DNA of 57,352 nt from an uncultured Clostridia bacterium (GTDB lineage: Bacteria > Bacillota > Clostridia > Christensenellales > Aristaeellaceae), in the NCBI GenBank assembly GCA_937886445.1, contig CALGBY010000029.1:1-57352 (forward strand), in the 5' to 3' direction. Position 1 is the first letter of the stretch; every line of letters begins with the position of its first letter. Below the pieces are notes generated by a model, which ran no database searches, was not told where the DNA came from, and saw only the letters and a list, made by a program, of their open reading frames with translations. This document shows positions 1 to 7,440 of the stretch, piece after piece. Position numbers and translations under genes: made by a program.

Positions 1-2
1 AG

Positions 3-158
3 CAAATATGGAAACAACTCCGCTCTATGGGATTCAGAAATGAAGTATTCAAATCGCTGAATGATGTTGTTGATCGTCTTTGTGATACAATTTGCTCTTT
101 GACCAATGATATGGTAAAAGCATTACTTGTAGGCAGTGGATTGCTGATATGTTTTTAA
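3..158 (+). CDS. IS630-family transposase, C-terminal end (cut by window edge)
   Basis: An open frame runs from the window edge and ends at TAA 156-158. It reads IWKQLRSMGFRNEVFKSL, then VVDRLCDTICSLTNDMVK, which I recognise as the C-terminal tail of IS630-type DDE transposases. Only about 51 residues are visible, so the DDE catalytic residues lie outside the window and intactness cannot be judged. The right end of the element probably lies shortly after the stop, around 160-180, but without the left end the terminal inverted repeat cannot be confirmed. Confidence 0.72.
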   Translation, partial: QIWKQLRSMGFRNEVFKSLNDVVDRLCDTICSLTNDMVKALLVGSGLLICF

Positions 159-216
159 AATGAGATTAGTATTACTTGATAAATTTCTGTCAACCGGATC
201 GTTATCAGATAGCAGT

Positions 217-261
217 AAAGCGTGATACCTCATACCCTTGCAGCACGGTGTATCACGCTTT
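217..261 (+). terminator. Hairpin between IS630 tail and lgt
   Basis: AAAGCGTGATAC (217-228) is perfectly complementary to GTATCACGCTTT (250-261), with a 21-nt loop, followed by a short TT tract. This is a plausible terminator for leftward or rightward transcription between the transposase and lgt. The rest of 159-371 holds no gene that I can see. Confidence 0.55.
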
Positions 262-371
262 TTCTGTACTGTTTCTCTTTGGCCGACAGCCGGTTGACCG
301 CTGATCCCAGCCGCTTATGACTGCCGATGTTTTTTACACATTCAGAAGAACAGTAAACAGGAGGAACTCTG

Positions 372-1163
372 TCAGATGTGTTCTTCCCTGCCGGCGTCTT
401 TGGGCACATCCAGCCCCGCCCTGCACAGGATGAACATCACGCATACCGCGGCGAAGACCGCCAGCGAGATCCACTGCGAGGTGGAAAACGCGCCGGCGCG
501 CCCGCGAATCTCATCTCCGCGGAAAAATTCGGTGATAAAGCGGATCACGCTGTAGCAGCCGGCATACATGGCCGTAAGGCGCAGACCCGTCATCCCCTTC
601 AGCATGCAGAAAAGCAGCGCCGCAAACAGGATCAGCAGCAGTGCCGCCTCCAGCAGCTGCACAGGAAAACGCGGCCCGGGTATGCCGGTAATCTCGGGAT
701 AGGTGACCGCGAACGCGCCCGTCCAGGGAATGCCGTAGCAGCAGCCTCCCAGAAAGCAGCCCACTCTGCCCAGCGCGTGTCCCAGCGGGATCACGGTGGC
801 AAAGGCGCGCGCCACCTGATCAAAGCGGGCGCGGATCATGCGCTTGCCGATCAGAAAACCGGGGATACCGCCGATCAGCCCGCCGTAGAACACCAGCCCT
901 ATGCCCTTATAGGTATCGTATTCGCCGGTCACGATCCAGTTCCAAATTTCCTTCAGGGAATAGGTGACCAGAATATAGGTGACCGCCGCGCCCAGCAGCG
1001 CGAACAGAAAGCTGACCACGCCCAGAGCGATAAAATCCCAGAAATAACCGCCGTTTCGTTTATAAATGAATCCTCCGCACACAGCGGCAGTGATAAACCC
1101 CAGAGCCATCATCAGCCCGTACCCGGCAAGATGGGCGGAACCGATCTCAATTACCGGAAGCAT
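372..1163 (-). CDS. lgt: Prolipoprotein diacylglyceryl transferase
   Basis: Lgt transfers diacylglycerol from phosphatidylglycerol to the lipobox cysteine of prolipoproteins at the outer face of the cytoplasmic membrane. The 263-residue product is multi-spanning, of normal family length, with the family signature HALGRVGCFLGGCCYG near residues 129-144 (H129 and R133 are the expected functional His and Arg), preceded by GLVFYGGLIGG. The ATG has AAAGGAAG 7 nt upstream. The cysteine-rich GGCCYG variant is common in Clostridia. The gene appears monocistronic, with its own promoter at 1214-1242. Likely substrates in this window are the lipobox proteins at 3851-5335, 5390-6601 and 17397-17849. Confidence 0.95.
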   Translation of the reverse strand: MLPVIEIGSAHLAGYGLMMALGFITAAVCGGFIYKRNGGYFWDFIALGVVSFLFALLGAAVTYILVTYSLKEIWNWIVTGEYDTYKGIGLVFYGGLIGGIPGFLIGKRMIRARFDQVARAFATVIPLGHALGRVGCFLGGCCYGIPWTGAFAVTYPEITGIPGPRFPVQLLEAALLLILFAALLFCMLKGMTGLRLTAMYAGCYSVIRFITEFFRGDEIRGRAGAFSTSQWISLAVFAAVCVMFILCRAGLDVPKDAGREEHI

Positions 1164-1213
1164 ACTGTTTCTTCCTTTCCCTGCCGGGCTGTTTTCTCCC
1201 CCGGCGCTTATTC

Positions 1214-1242
1214 AGTATAGCACAGTCACGCCGTTCGTGCAA
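1214..1242 (-). promoter_or_regulatory. Promoter of lgt
   Basis: On the minus strand TTGCAC (1237-1242) is separated by exactly 17 nt from TATACT (1214-1219), about 50 nt upstream of the lgt start. This is a near-consensus housekeeping sigma promoter. Confidence 0.6.
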
Positions 1243-1328
1243 AACAAAACGGTTTTTCAAAAAACGCGGAGACCCGGCAGCACCCTGCTTCGCAATTCCG
1301 CTCCGCAGCAGCAAGTCTTTTTACAGCA

Positions 1329-1359
1329 GCGGCACCCTGCCGTTCCGACAGGGTGCCGC
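1329..1359. terminator. Strong hairpin downstream of the symporter gene
   Basis: GCGGCACCCTG (1329-1339) and CAGGGTGCCGC (1349-1359) form an 11-bp perfect stem with a 9-nt loop, 30 bp after the symporter stop. No long T run follows directly on either strand, so it may act as a weak terminator or as a 3'-end stabiliser. Confidence 0.5.
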
Positions 1360-1388
1360 GATATTCTGCATTTCTTTTTCCGTCCGGC

Positions 1389-2939
1389 TTACTCTTCATC
1401 CTTCTGAGAAAGGGCATCCGTCACGTTGACGATCACTGTGCGGTCATAGCAGGAGAAGATGCTCTGAATGCGTTCCGCGGAGGGCTTCTTTGTAAACAGG
1501 CTCACCACGGGCACGATGATCATGCCGCCCAGCATCGCCACAGCGCCGCAGTTGATGGGGCTCTGCAGGAATTCCGGGAAGGAGGTTTTGAAGAGCATAT
1601 TGGCCAGCATCAGCAGCGCGCCCCAGAAGAAGCACACTACGCAGGAAGCCTTGGTGGTCTTCTTCCAGTACAGGCTGTACAGGAAGGGAGCCAGGAAAGC
1701 GCCAGCCAGCGCGCCCCAGGAAAGGCCCATCAGCTGCGCGATAAAGGTTACATTCAGTTTGTACTGCACCACGGCGATCACAGCGGAGATGATCACGAAC
1801 ACGGCGATGAACAGGCGGATGATGGAAAGATCGCGCTTGTCATTCTTCTTATCCTTCAATATCACGGGGCGGATAAAATCCAGCGTGAGGGTGGAGGAAC
1901 TGGTGTGTACCAGAGAGGAGAGCGTGCTCATGGAAGCGGAAAGCACCAGCACCAGCGCGATGCCGATCAGCAGGGGAGAAAGCCTGGAAAGCATTTCGGG
2001 AATGATGGCGTCAAAATTCGTGCCGTTCGCCATCGCTTCCGGGAACAGGCGTCCGAAGCCGCCCAGGAAGTAGCAGCCGCCGGCCACGATGACGGCAAAC
2101 ACGGTGGAGATCACGGTGCCCTTGCGGATGTCGTTCTCGCTCTTGATGGCGTAGAACTTCTGCACCATCTGCGGCAGTCCCCAGGTGCCCAGGCTGGTCA
2201 GGATGACCACGAACAGCAGTCCCAGCGGGTCCGGCCCGAAGAAGGAAGCGAATACACCCGGCGCGTCCGATACGGTGGCATCGGTCACATTGGCCAGCGC
2301 GGTCAGGCTGCCGCTGAAGCCGCCGTTCAGGTTGAGCACGCTGGCGATAATGGCCACGATGCCGATCAGCATAACGATGCCCTGGATGAAATCGTTGACG
2401 GCGGTCGCCATGTAGCCGCCCGCGATCACGTACACGGCGGTCAGCACAGCCATCACCACGATGCACACGGTGTAATCCACGTCAAAGGCCATACCGAACA
2501 GGCGGCTGAGACCGTTGTACAGCGAAGCGGTGTAGGGGATCAGGAAAATGAAAATGATCACGGAAGCCATCAGCTTCAGCGTTTTGCTGTCAAAGCGCTC
2601 GCCGAAGAACTGAGGCATCGTGGCGCTGTGCAGGTGCTGTGTCATGATGCGGGTACGCCTTCCCAGCAGTACCCAGGCAAGCAGACTGCCGATGGCCGCG
2701 TTGCCAAGGCCGATCCATGTGCTGGCCACGCCGAACTTCCAGCCGAACTGACCGGCATAGCCCACAAAGATCACAGCGGAAAAATAACTGGTGCCGTAGG
2801 CGAAGGCCGTCAGCCAGGGGCCCACGTTTCTGCCGCCCAGCACAAAGCCGTGCACATCGGTGGATTTTTTACGGCACACCAGACCTACGGCGATCATAAC
2901 AGCGAAGAACACGACCAGCAGAAGAATTTTGGTAAGCAT
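1389..2939 (-). CDS. Sodium:solute symporter (SSS family) under a Tyr-codon attenuator
   Basis: This is a 516-residue, roughly 13-TM Na+/solute symporter of the SSS family, similar in layout to PutP. It carries the family-like stretches FVLGGRNVGPWLTAFAYGTSYFS near the N-terminus and VLVLSASMSTLSSLVHTSSS in the second half. It is full length. The ATG is preceded by GGAGGG with 7 nt spacing. Sequence alone does not give the substrate. However, the 160-nt leader (promoter 3108-3136, leader peptide 3025-3078, terminator 2971-3001) has the build of a ribosome-mediated attenuator with tyrosine as the monitored amino acid. I therefore infer that the transporter imports tyrosine, another aromatic amino acid or a precursor. 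Family call is secure; the substrate is inference. Confidence 0.9.
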   Translation of the reverse strand: MLTKILLLVVFFAVMIAVGLVCRKKSTDVHGFVLGGRNVGPWLTAFAYGTSYFSAVIFVGYAGQFGWKFGVASTWIGLGNAAIGSLLAWVLLGRRTRIMTQHLHSATMPQFFGERFDSKTLKLMASVIIFIFLIPYTASLYNGLSRLFGMAFDVDYTVCIVVMAVLTAVYVIAGGYMATAVNDFIQGIVMLIGIVAIIASVLNLNGGFSGSLTALANVTDATVSDAPGVFASFFGPDPLGLLFVVILTSLGTWGLPQMVQKFYAIKSENDIRKGTVISTVFAVIVAGGCYFLGGFGRLFPEAMANGTNFDAIIPEMLSRLSPLLIGIALVLVLSASMSTLSSLVHTSSSTLTLDFIRPVILKDKKNDKRDLSIIRLFIAVFVIISAVIAVVQYKLNVTFIAQLMGLSWGALAGAFLAPFLYSLYWKKTTKASCVVCFFWGALLMLANMLFKTSFPEFLQSPINCGAVAMLGGMIIVPVVSLFTKKPSAERIQSIFSCYDRTVIVNVTDALSQKDEE

Positions 2940-2970
2940 TGTAACACCCTCCGTTTTGTTAATAAAAAAC

Positions 2971-3001
2971 CGGTCTCCACAGGTGCAACCCGCAAAGACC
3001 G
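2971..3001 (-). terminator. Attenuator terminator in the symporter leader
   Basis: On the minus strand CGGTCT (3001-2996) pairs with AGACCG (2976-2971), with a small inner stem in the loop, and is followed at once by GTTTTTTATT. It lies between a promoter plus leader peptide and the ribosome binding site of the symporter, so it would end transcription before the gene. Its 5' arm is wholly contained in an alternative 13-nt helix: 3048-3036 with 3006-2994, having one mismatch and one G-U pair. The terminator and that antiterminator are mutually exclusive. Confidence 0.75.
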
Positions 3002-3024
3002 TCTGTCATTTCCCGCTTATGCTT

Positions 3025-3078
3025 TCAGCACGGGTACAGGCGGCCTTTGAAATAATAATAATACAGGTAAGCAGACAT
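3025..3078 (-). CDS. Tyrosine-rich leader peptide (17 aa) of the symporter attenuator
   Basis: This short ORF is read on the minus strand as MSAYLYYYYFKGRLYPC, ending in TGA. An ideal AAGGAGG lies 8 nt before the ATG, and a TTGACA-17-TAGAAT promoter lies just upstream. Six of 17 residues are tyrosine, four of them consecutive TAT codons (residues 6-9). Codons 11-15 form the 5' arm of a helix that would displace the downstream terminator. A ribosome stalled at the Tyr run would leave that arm free (antitermination). A ribosome reaching the stop codon would mask it (termination). This is the known logic of trp, his and phe leader peptides; applying it to Tyr and an SSS symporter is inference. 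Confidence 0.75.
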   Translation of the reverse strand: MSAYLYYYYFKGRLYPC

Positions 3079-3107
3079 TCCGGGGTCCTCCTTCAAGGTG
3101 ATGGCTT

Positions 3108-3136
3108 ATTCTATAACGCAGGTTCCCGCCTGTCAA
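3108..3136 (-). promoter_or_regulatory. Promoter of the attenuator-symporter transcript
   Basis: On the minus strand TTGACA (3131-3136), a 17-nt spacer and TAGAAT (3108-3113) predict a start near 3101. That gives a leader of about 160 nt before the symporter start codon. Confidence 0.7.
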
Positions 3137-3200
3137 GGTGTATACAATTTATGTACATTGCCCGCTGTGCCCCGGCATCGCCGGAAAGGGAGGCGTTTTT

Positions 3201-3716
3201 TCAGCGCGCTCCCCCGTCCGGTATACGCTGGTAGGCCAGCCGTTCGTCCCCATTCAGAAGATGGATGATGCCGCAGTAAACAAAGCCGTTCTTTTCAAGA
3301 GCCCGCTGCATCGGCCTGTTATCCCGGTGGGTATCGGCGCGCAGATCCGCGCTGCCGGCCATCCCGGCGGCAAAGGCGGTCACTATGCCCATCACGCCAT
3401 GGCGCGAGCCGTCCTGCGCCACACGGTGCAGCGTGTAATATGGCCTGTCCTTCAGCCACTGTCCCTTTTCGATCACGCGGTAGGTCACATCCTCCCCGCC
3501 GATAAGGGCAAACGCGGCAAAGGGTTTACCCTCCTCCTCGCACAGATACAGTACGCCGTCATGTATCTTTTCCTCAAGCTCGGACGGAAAGGGTTCTCCT
3601 CCCGCCCACTGGTTGGGATTGCCCGCGGCGCGCATGATGCCCCTCGCCGCGGCATAGATGCGGAGCAGCTCATCCATATCCCCCGCTTCCGCTTTTCTGA
3701 TCACGATATCCGCCAT
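3201..3716 (-). CDS. GNAT family N-acetyltransferase
   Basis: The 171-residue protein begins MADIVIRKAEAGDMDELLRIYAAARGIM, the usual beta1-alpha1 start of GNAT acyltransferases that use acetyl-CoA. C-terminal features include DLRADTHRDNRPMQRALEKNGFVYCG, matching the family's late helix and strand with a conserved Asn-x-x-Met-x-x-Ala-x-x-x-x-G-F pattern. The acceptor cannot be predicted. AAAGGAG lies 10 nt before the ATG. It stands alone between the symporter leader and the lipoprotein operon's terminator. Confidence 0.85.
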   Translation of the reverse strand: MADIVIRKAEAGDMDELLRIYAAARGIMRAAGNPNQWAGGEPFPSELEEKIHDGVLYLCEEEGKPFAAFALIGGEDVTYRVIEKGQWLKDRPYYTLHRVAQDGSRHGVMGIVTAFAAGMAGSADLRADTHRDNRPMQRALEKNGFVYCGIIHLLNGDERLAYQRIPDGGAR

Positions 3717-3796
3717 TATATCTGTTCTCCTTTAGTGAAAAATGTCTGAGGGCTTTTAATAGCGCCGTTCACCGTTTTCGGCTGATTCTTTTAAAA

Positions 3797-3818
3797 ACCG
3801 CCGCGTTTTCGCGGCGGT
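3797..3818 (-). terminator. Terminator of the HAD-lipoprotein operon
   Basis: ACCGCCGCG (3797-3805) pairs with CGCGGCGGT (3810-3818) around a TTTT loop. On the minus strand the stem is followed by a run of T (complement of 3792-3797). It lies just after the stop at 3851, so it closes the leftward operon. Confidence 0.85.
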
Positions 3819-3850
3819 AACGGTGAATTATCCGATTTTCACTTTTCCCG

Positions 3851-5335
3851 TCAGGAGCCCTCGGGGAAATCACCTTCATACAGTATGGTCTGCGTGGCGA
3901 TATCCGCGATACCGGTCTGCTTCAGGCCCTTGGTCTTCTGGAAGGCCTTGATGGCTTTTTCCAGCTCCTCTGTGTAATAGCCATCGGTCTTTCCGCTGTA
4001 ATACTTCTGCTTTTTCAGTTCCTTCTGCAGATCCTGTATCGGGGTCCCGTAATTGCCGGGACGCAGCACAACATACTTATCCTTCGGGCTCTTTGTCACC
4101 CTGGAATAGGGCTGCGGGGTAGGGGTCTTCTTCGGTGTAGCCGTTTTCTTCGGGGTGGCAGTCTTCTTCGGCGTGGCGGTCTTCTTCGGGGTGGCGGTCT
4201 TCTTCGGGGTGGGGGTGGCGGTCTTCCTGGGCGTTGCCGTCTTTTGGGGCGTTGCCTTTACAGCGGAAGAAGAATTCAGCTTATCCAGGGTTTCATCCGC
4301 CACAATGCCGTCCGCCTTCAGGCCGTTGTTCTTCTGGAAGGCCTTGACGGCGGTCTGCGTATCGGTTCCGAATACGCCGTCACATTCGCCGTCATAATAG
4401 CCCAGCTTTTTCAAACGCTGCTGGATGGCCTTGATTTTTTCATCCTGATCGCCTTTTTTGTAGCTGACACCGATGCTGCCGGAGGAAGAGGAGGTCTTCT
4501 TCGCGGAAGAGGAATACAGCTTTTCCAGCGTGAGCGGACCGGCGATGCCGTCATAATAGGAGCAGTTGCGCTTCTGGAAGGCGATCACGGCTTTTTCCGT
4601 CACCGTATCATACTTGCCGGTGGCTTTGCCTGTCAGGTAACCCAGGCTGATCAGGCGTTCCTGCATCTGCTTTACCTTGGTACCGCTGTCGCCCTTTCTC
4701 AGATAGGTGTTTTCATAGCTGCTCGCCTTCGGGGTGGCGGTGGAACGCGGCGCGGCGGTAGCGGTCTTTTTCGCGGTGGTACGGGCGGGCGCGGCGGTTT
4801 TATCCGGCTTCTTTGTCGCCTTCGCGCTCTCCAGCTTTTTCAGGGTATTGGCGCCAACCTTTCCGTCCACGGTAAGCTTATACTGCGTCTGGAAATCCTT
4901 TACGGCCTTTTCGGTAGCTTCTCCGAAGATGCCGTCCGCCTTTCCGCTCAGGAAGCCCAGACGGATCAGCTTTTGCTGTATCGCCTTAACATTGTCTCCC
5001 CGGTCTCCCAGCTTGACAGACTTGGAGGGCGGTTCGGCAGTGGGCACATTGGTGATCACGGGCACATTGCCGCCCGGCGTCTGCTGCGGCACGGGCGTTT
5101 CCGCGGCCGGCGGCATGGTGATCACCATCTGCGGGGTGGAAGGGGCATGGGTATTCACCTGCGGCAGCTCCGTCACACGGGGCGCCAGCGTAGGTACATA
5201 CACCGTGGGGATCGCGGCGGGGTCCATCCTCTGCACGGGCTCCTCATCGGTGTTCACACAGCCGCAGAGGCACAGGCCCGCAATGACGAGCAGCAGCGCC
5301 GCGGCGGCAGTTTTTGCATAGATCCTTTTTTTCAT
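3851..5335 (-). CDS. Lipoprotein with four peptidoglycan-binding (PGB1) repeats
   Basis: The product is about 494 residues if it starts at MKKRIYAK (AAAGGAAG 8 nt upstream); an in-frame ATG 24 nt earlier has no good ribosome binding site. A basic N-terminus, hydrophobic segment and LCGC lipobox (Cys26) mark it as an Lgt substrate anchored outside the membrane. Four copies of the PG_binding_1 fold follow, at about 108-168, 210-273, 290-352 and 420-484. Each has the G-x-x-VK-x-x-Q-x-x-L-x-x-LG-(Y/F) start and the A-(V/I)-x-x-FQ-x-x-x-x-L-x-x-(D/T)-G core. Linkers are rich in Thr, Pro and Lys, with a run of KTATPK repeats near 365-405. No catalytic domain is present. It probably tethers the envelope or a partner to peptidoglycan. 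It is a paralogue of 5390-6601. Confidence 0.85.
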   Translation of the reverse strand: MKKRIYAKTAAAALLLVIAGLCLCGCVNTDEEPVQRMDPAAIPTVYVPTLAPRVTELPQVNTHAPSTPQMVITMPPAAETPVPQQTPGGNVPVITNVPTAEPPSKSVKLGDRGDNVKAIQQKLIRLGFLSGKADGIFGEATEKAVKDFQTQYKLTVDGKVGANTLKKLESAKATKKPDKTAAPARTTAKKTATAAPRSTATPKASSYENTYLRKGDSGTKVKQMQERLISLGYLTGKATGKYDTVTEKAVIAFQKRNCSYYDGIAGPLTLEKLYSSSAKKTSSSSGSIGVSYKKGDQDEKIKAIQQRLKKLGYYDGECDGVFGTDTQTAVKAFQKNNGLKADGIVADETLDKLNSSSAVKATPQKTATPRKTATPTPKKTATPKKTATPKKTATPKKTATPKKTPTPQPYSRVTKSPKDKYVVLRPGNYGTPIQDLQKELKKQKYYSGKTDGYYTEELEKAIKAFQKTKGLKQTGIADIATQTILYEGDFPEGS

Positions 5336-5389
5336 TCTCCATCTTCCTTTCGGATTCAAGACGGCGGAAATCGTATATATCCGGTACTG

Positions 5390-6601
5390 TTACTTAAATT
5401 TTACGGCTTCCTTGCTGAGCAGCTTTTCCATGGTGGCGTCATTCACGATGCCGTTCACGGTCAAACCGTTCTTCTTCTGGAATTCGCGCACGGATATCGT
5501 GGTCTCATCACCAAATTTTCCGTCCGCGCTGCCGGTGTAGTAGCCCAGCGTTTTCAGGCGCTTCTGAATGATCTTGATCTCGTCGCCGGTATCGCCCTTC
5601 TTGAATTTGATGCCGATATAGCCGCTCACGGTGGAGGTCTTCTTCGCGCGGGCGGAATAAAGCGTGCTCAGGGTGAGCGGGCCGGCGATCCCGTCATGGT
5701 AGGAACAGTTCTTCTTCTGGAATTCCGTGACCGCGCGTTCGGTGATCGCGTCATACTTTCCGGTGGCCGTTCCGCTGAGGTAACCGAGGCTGATGAGCCG
5801 CTCCTGCATGCGCTTTACCTTGGTACCGGTCGAGCCCTTCTTGAGATAGGTGTTCTGATAGCTTTGCGCATTGGGCGTAGCGGTGGGCTTGGGCGTAGGT
5901 GTCTTTGTCGGCTTGGGGGTGGCGGTCTTCTTCCTGGGCGTCGCGGTCTTCTTGGGCGTTGCGGTCTTCTTGGGCGTCGCGGTCTTCTTTCTGGGAGTAG
6001 CGGTCTTCTTGGGCGTTGCCGTCTTCTTCTTGGGCGTAGCGGTCTTATCGGGCTTCTTGGTGGCGTTCGTGCTGTTCAGCTTCTTCTGCGTTTCAGTGCC
6101 CACCTTACCGTCCACGGTAAGCTTATTGGCCTTCTGGAACTCCTTAACGGCCTTTTCGGTGGCTTCACCGAAATCACCGTCGGCTTTTCCCTTCAGATAG
6201 CCCAGCTTGATCAGCTTGTTCTGCACCAGCCTTACAGCCTCGCCCTTGCTGCCCAGCTTGAGGGATTTGGAGGCAGGAGTCGCCGTGGGCGCGTTGGTCT
6301 GCATTTTCACGGTGGGCGTCACGGTGGGGTCATTGGCCTTGGGCGCCTTGGTAGCGCCCTCCTCCGGCACACGGGTCGTCATCGTCTGCACCGTAGCGGG
6401 CGCGGAGGGCACATTGGTGGGAGCCATAGTGCGCTGCGGGGCCACAGTGGGCACATAGATCGTGGGCAGCGCGGCCTGTGTGTTGTTCTCCGGTACGGTC
6501 ACATTATCTTCCGCCGTATTCACGCAGCCGCACAGCAGCGTTACAGCTACTGTCAGCATCGCGAGCAGCGAGCACAGTTTGCCGGTTTTTTTATTATACA
6601 T
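5390..6601 (-). CDS. Lipoprotein with three peptidoglycan-binding (PGB1) repeats
   Basis: This is a 403-residue paralogue of the protein encoded immediately downstream (3851-5335). It shares the signal peptide with lipobox LCGC (Cys26), the CVNT start of the mature protein, an IYVPTVAP segment and PGB1 repeats at about 115-176, 252-315 and 332-394. Between repeats 1 and 2 lies a Lys/Thr/Pro linker (about 183-245) built from ATPKK and ATPRKK units, expected to be extended and strongly basic. GGGGAGG lies 7 nt before the ATG. It follows the HAD gene by 24 bp and precedes its paralogue by 54 bp, so the three are probably cotranscribed. No enzyme domain is visible; a wall-binding tether is the likely role. 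Confidence 0.85.
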   Translation of the reverse strand: MYNKKTGKLCSLLAMLTVAVTLLCGCVNTAEDNVTVPENNTQAALPTIYVPTVAPQRTMAPTNVPSAPATVQTMTTRVPEEGATKAPKANDPTVTPTVKMQTNAPTATPASKSLKLGSKGEAVRLVQNKLIKLGYLKGKADGDFGEATEKAVKEFQKANKLTVDGKVGTETQKKLNSTNATKKPDKTATPKKKTATPKKTATPRKKTATPKKTATPKKTATPRKKTATPKPTKTPTPKPTATPNAQSYQNTYLKKGSTGTKVKRMQERLISLGYLSGTATGKYDAITERAVTEFQKKNCSYHDGIAGPLTLSTLYSARAKKTSTVSGYIGIKFKKGDTGDEIKIIQKRLKTLGYYTGSADGKFGDETTISVREFQKKNGLTVNGIVNDATMEKLLSKEAVKFK

Positions 6602-6625
6602 GGTCTTGTCCTCCCCTTGGTGCCG

Positions 6626-7216
6626 TCATCCGGCAAAATCCTTATAATTCCATATATGAAAACCCAGTTTTTCAGCTGTATCCGTATTGGCCCTGCTGTC
6701 ATCGGTAAACAGTGCCTTTTCAGGGTCTACACCGAATCTCTTTATCAGCACGCGGAAGATCTCCTCCCCGGGCTTGACCAGCTTTTCCTCCGAGCTGCAC
6801 ACATATCCGTCAAAGAAGCGGAAAAACGGGAAATACTCCATCGCGTGCCGCAGTGAAGGCTGGGGGTAATTGGTAAGCAGCAGCAGCTTTTTGCATTTGC
6901 TTCTGGCCTCCTCCAATTGCTCCGTAAGCGGAAGAGGCTTCATATAAAGATGAAAACGTTCCACCATATCCGTCATGATCTTTTCCGCTTCCGGTATACC
7001 GCTTCTTTCGGCGATATCCCGGGCGATCACGGCGTTATCATCCTTCCCCAGGTCAAACCTGCCCCACTGCAGTCCCTTTCCGAACACGGCTTCATGCAGG
7101 CCCGCGCGCAGGGACTCCGGAAAAAATACCGTTTCAAGATACGCCGGATCCCACCTCAGGAGCACATTCCCGATATCGAACACCAGCGTCTCATAGCCTT
7201 CCAGTCTCCGGTCCAC
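6626..7216 (-). CDS. HAD-superfamily hydrolase (HAD-IA type)
   Basis: The protein has the HAD motifs in order: VFDIGNVLLRWDP (motif I, Asp nucleophile), LLLTNYP (motif II Thr), the Lys of EEKLVKPGEEIF (motif III) and ALFTDDSRANTDTAEKLG (motif IV acidic pair). It resembles YihX-type sugar-phosphate phosphatases, but the substrate is not predictable. I place the start at GTG 7216, because GGGGGG sits 8 nt upstream and a TTGCCA-17-TATCCT promoter lies just before it; the longer ATG-started frame would begin upstream of that promoter. It is probably the first gene of an operon with the two PGB1 lipoproteins. Confidence 0.82.
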   Translation of the reverse strand: MDRRLEGYETLVFDIGNVLLRWDPAYLETVFFPESLRAGLHEAVFGKGLQWGRFDLGKDDNAVIARDIAERSGIPEAEKIMTDMVERFHLYMKPLPLTEQLEEARSKCKKLLLLTNYPQPSLRHAMEYFPFFRFFDGYVCSSEEKLVKPGEEIFRVLIKRFGVDPEKALFTDDSRANTDTAEKLGFHIWNYKDFAG

Positions 7217-7240
7217 CGAATAATCCCCCCATTCTGTTAA

Positions 7241-7269
7241 AGGATACCATATTACGCGTGCGTTGGCAA
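7241..7269 (-). promoter_or_regulatory. Promoter of the HAD-lipoprotein operon
   Basis: On the minus strand TTGCCA (7264-7269), a 17-nt spacer and TATCCT (7241-7246) place the start near 7234, only about 18 nt before the proposed GTG start at 7216. Confidence 0.5.
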
Positions 7270-7440
7270 TGATTAAATTGTAAATCCGCCCGTAAGGTGC
7301 GTTTCCGTGTCGAAGTATCATCCGCTTATGCTTATTTCCGCTCTTTCTCTTCCATTTTCAGCGCTTGAGTGCAGGATATCGGGCCTGCCGTATAGAAATA
7401 AATATGCCGGGAAACGGAGGGATGACAAACGGTACGCGGT

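Noticed and set aside
1353..3050. A 565-codon plus-strand open frame opposite the symporter
   Set aside because: It is a His/Gly/Gln-rich shadow of a G+C-rich TM-protein gene; the minus-strand product is a clear SSS symporter.
4140..4260. A CRISPR-like or tandem array in the repetitive stretch (also 5880-6050)
   Set aside because: The repeats are in frame with coding sequence for TPKK-type linkers and have no unique spacers.
4244..6856. An 870-codon plus-strand open frame opposite the PGB1 lipoprotein genes
   Set aside because: It is the mirror of repetitive Lys/Thr/Pro-coding sequence, has no ribosome binding site and gives Gly/Leu/Arg-rich low-complexity protein. The minus-strand lipoproteins have signal peptides and clear domains.
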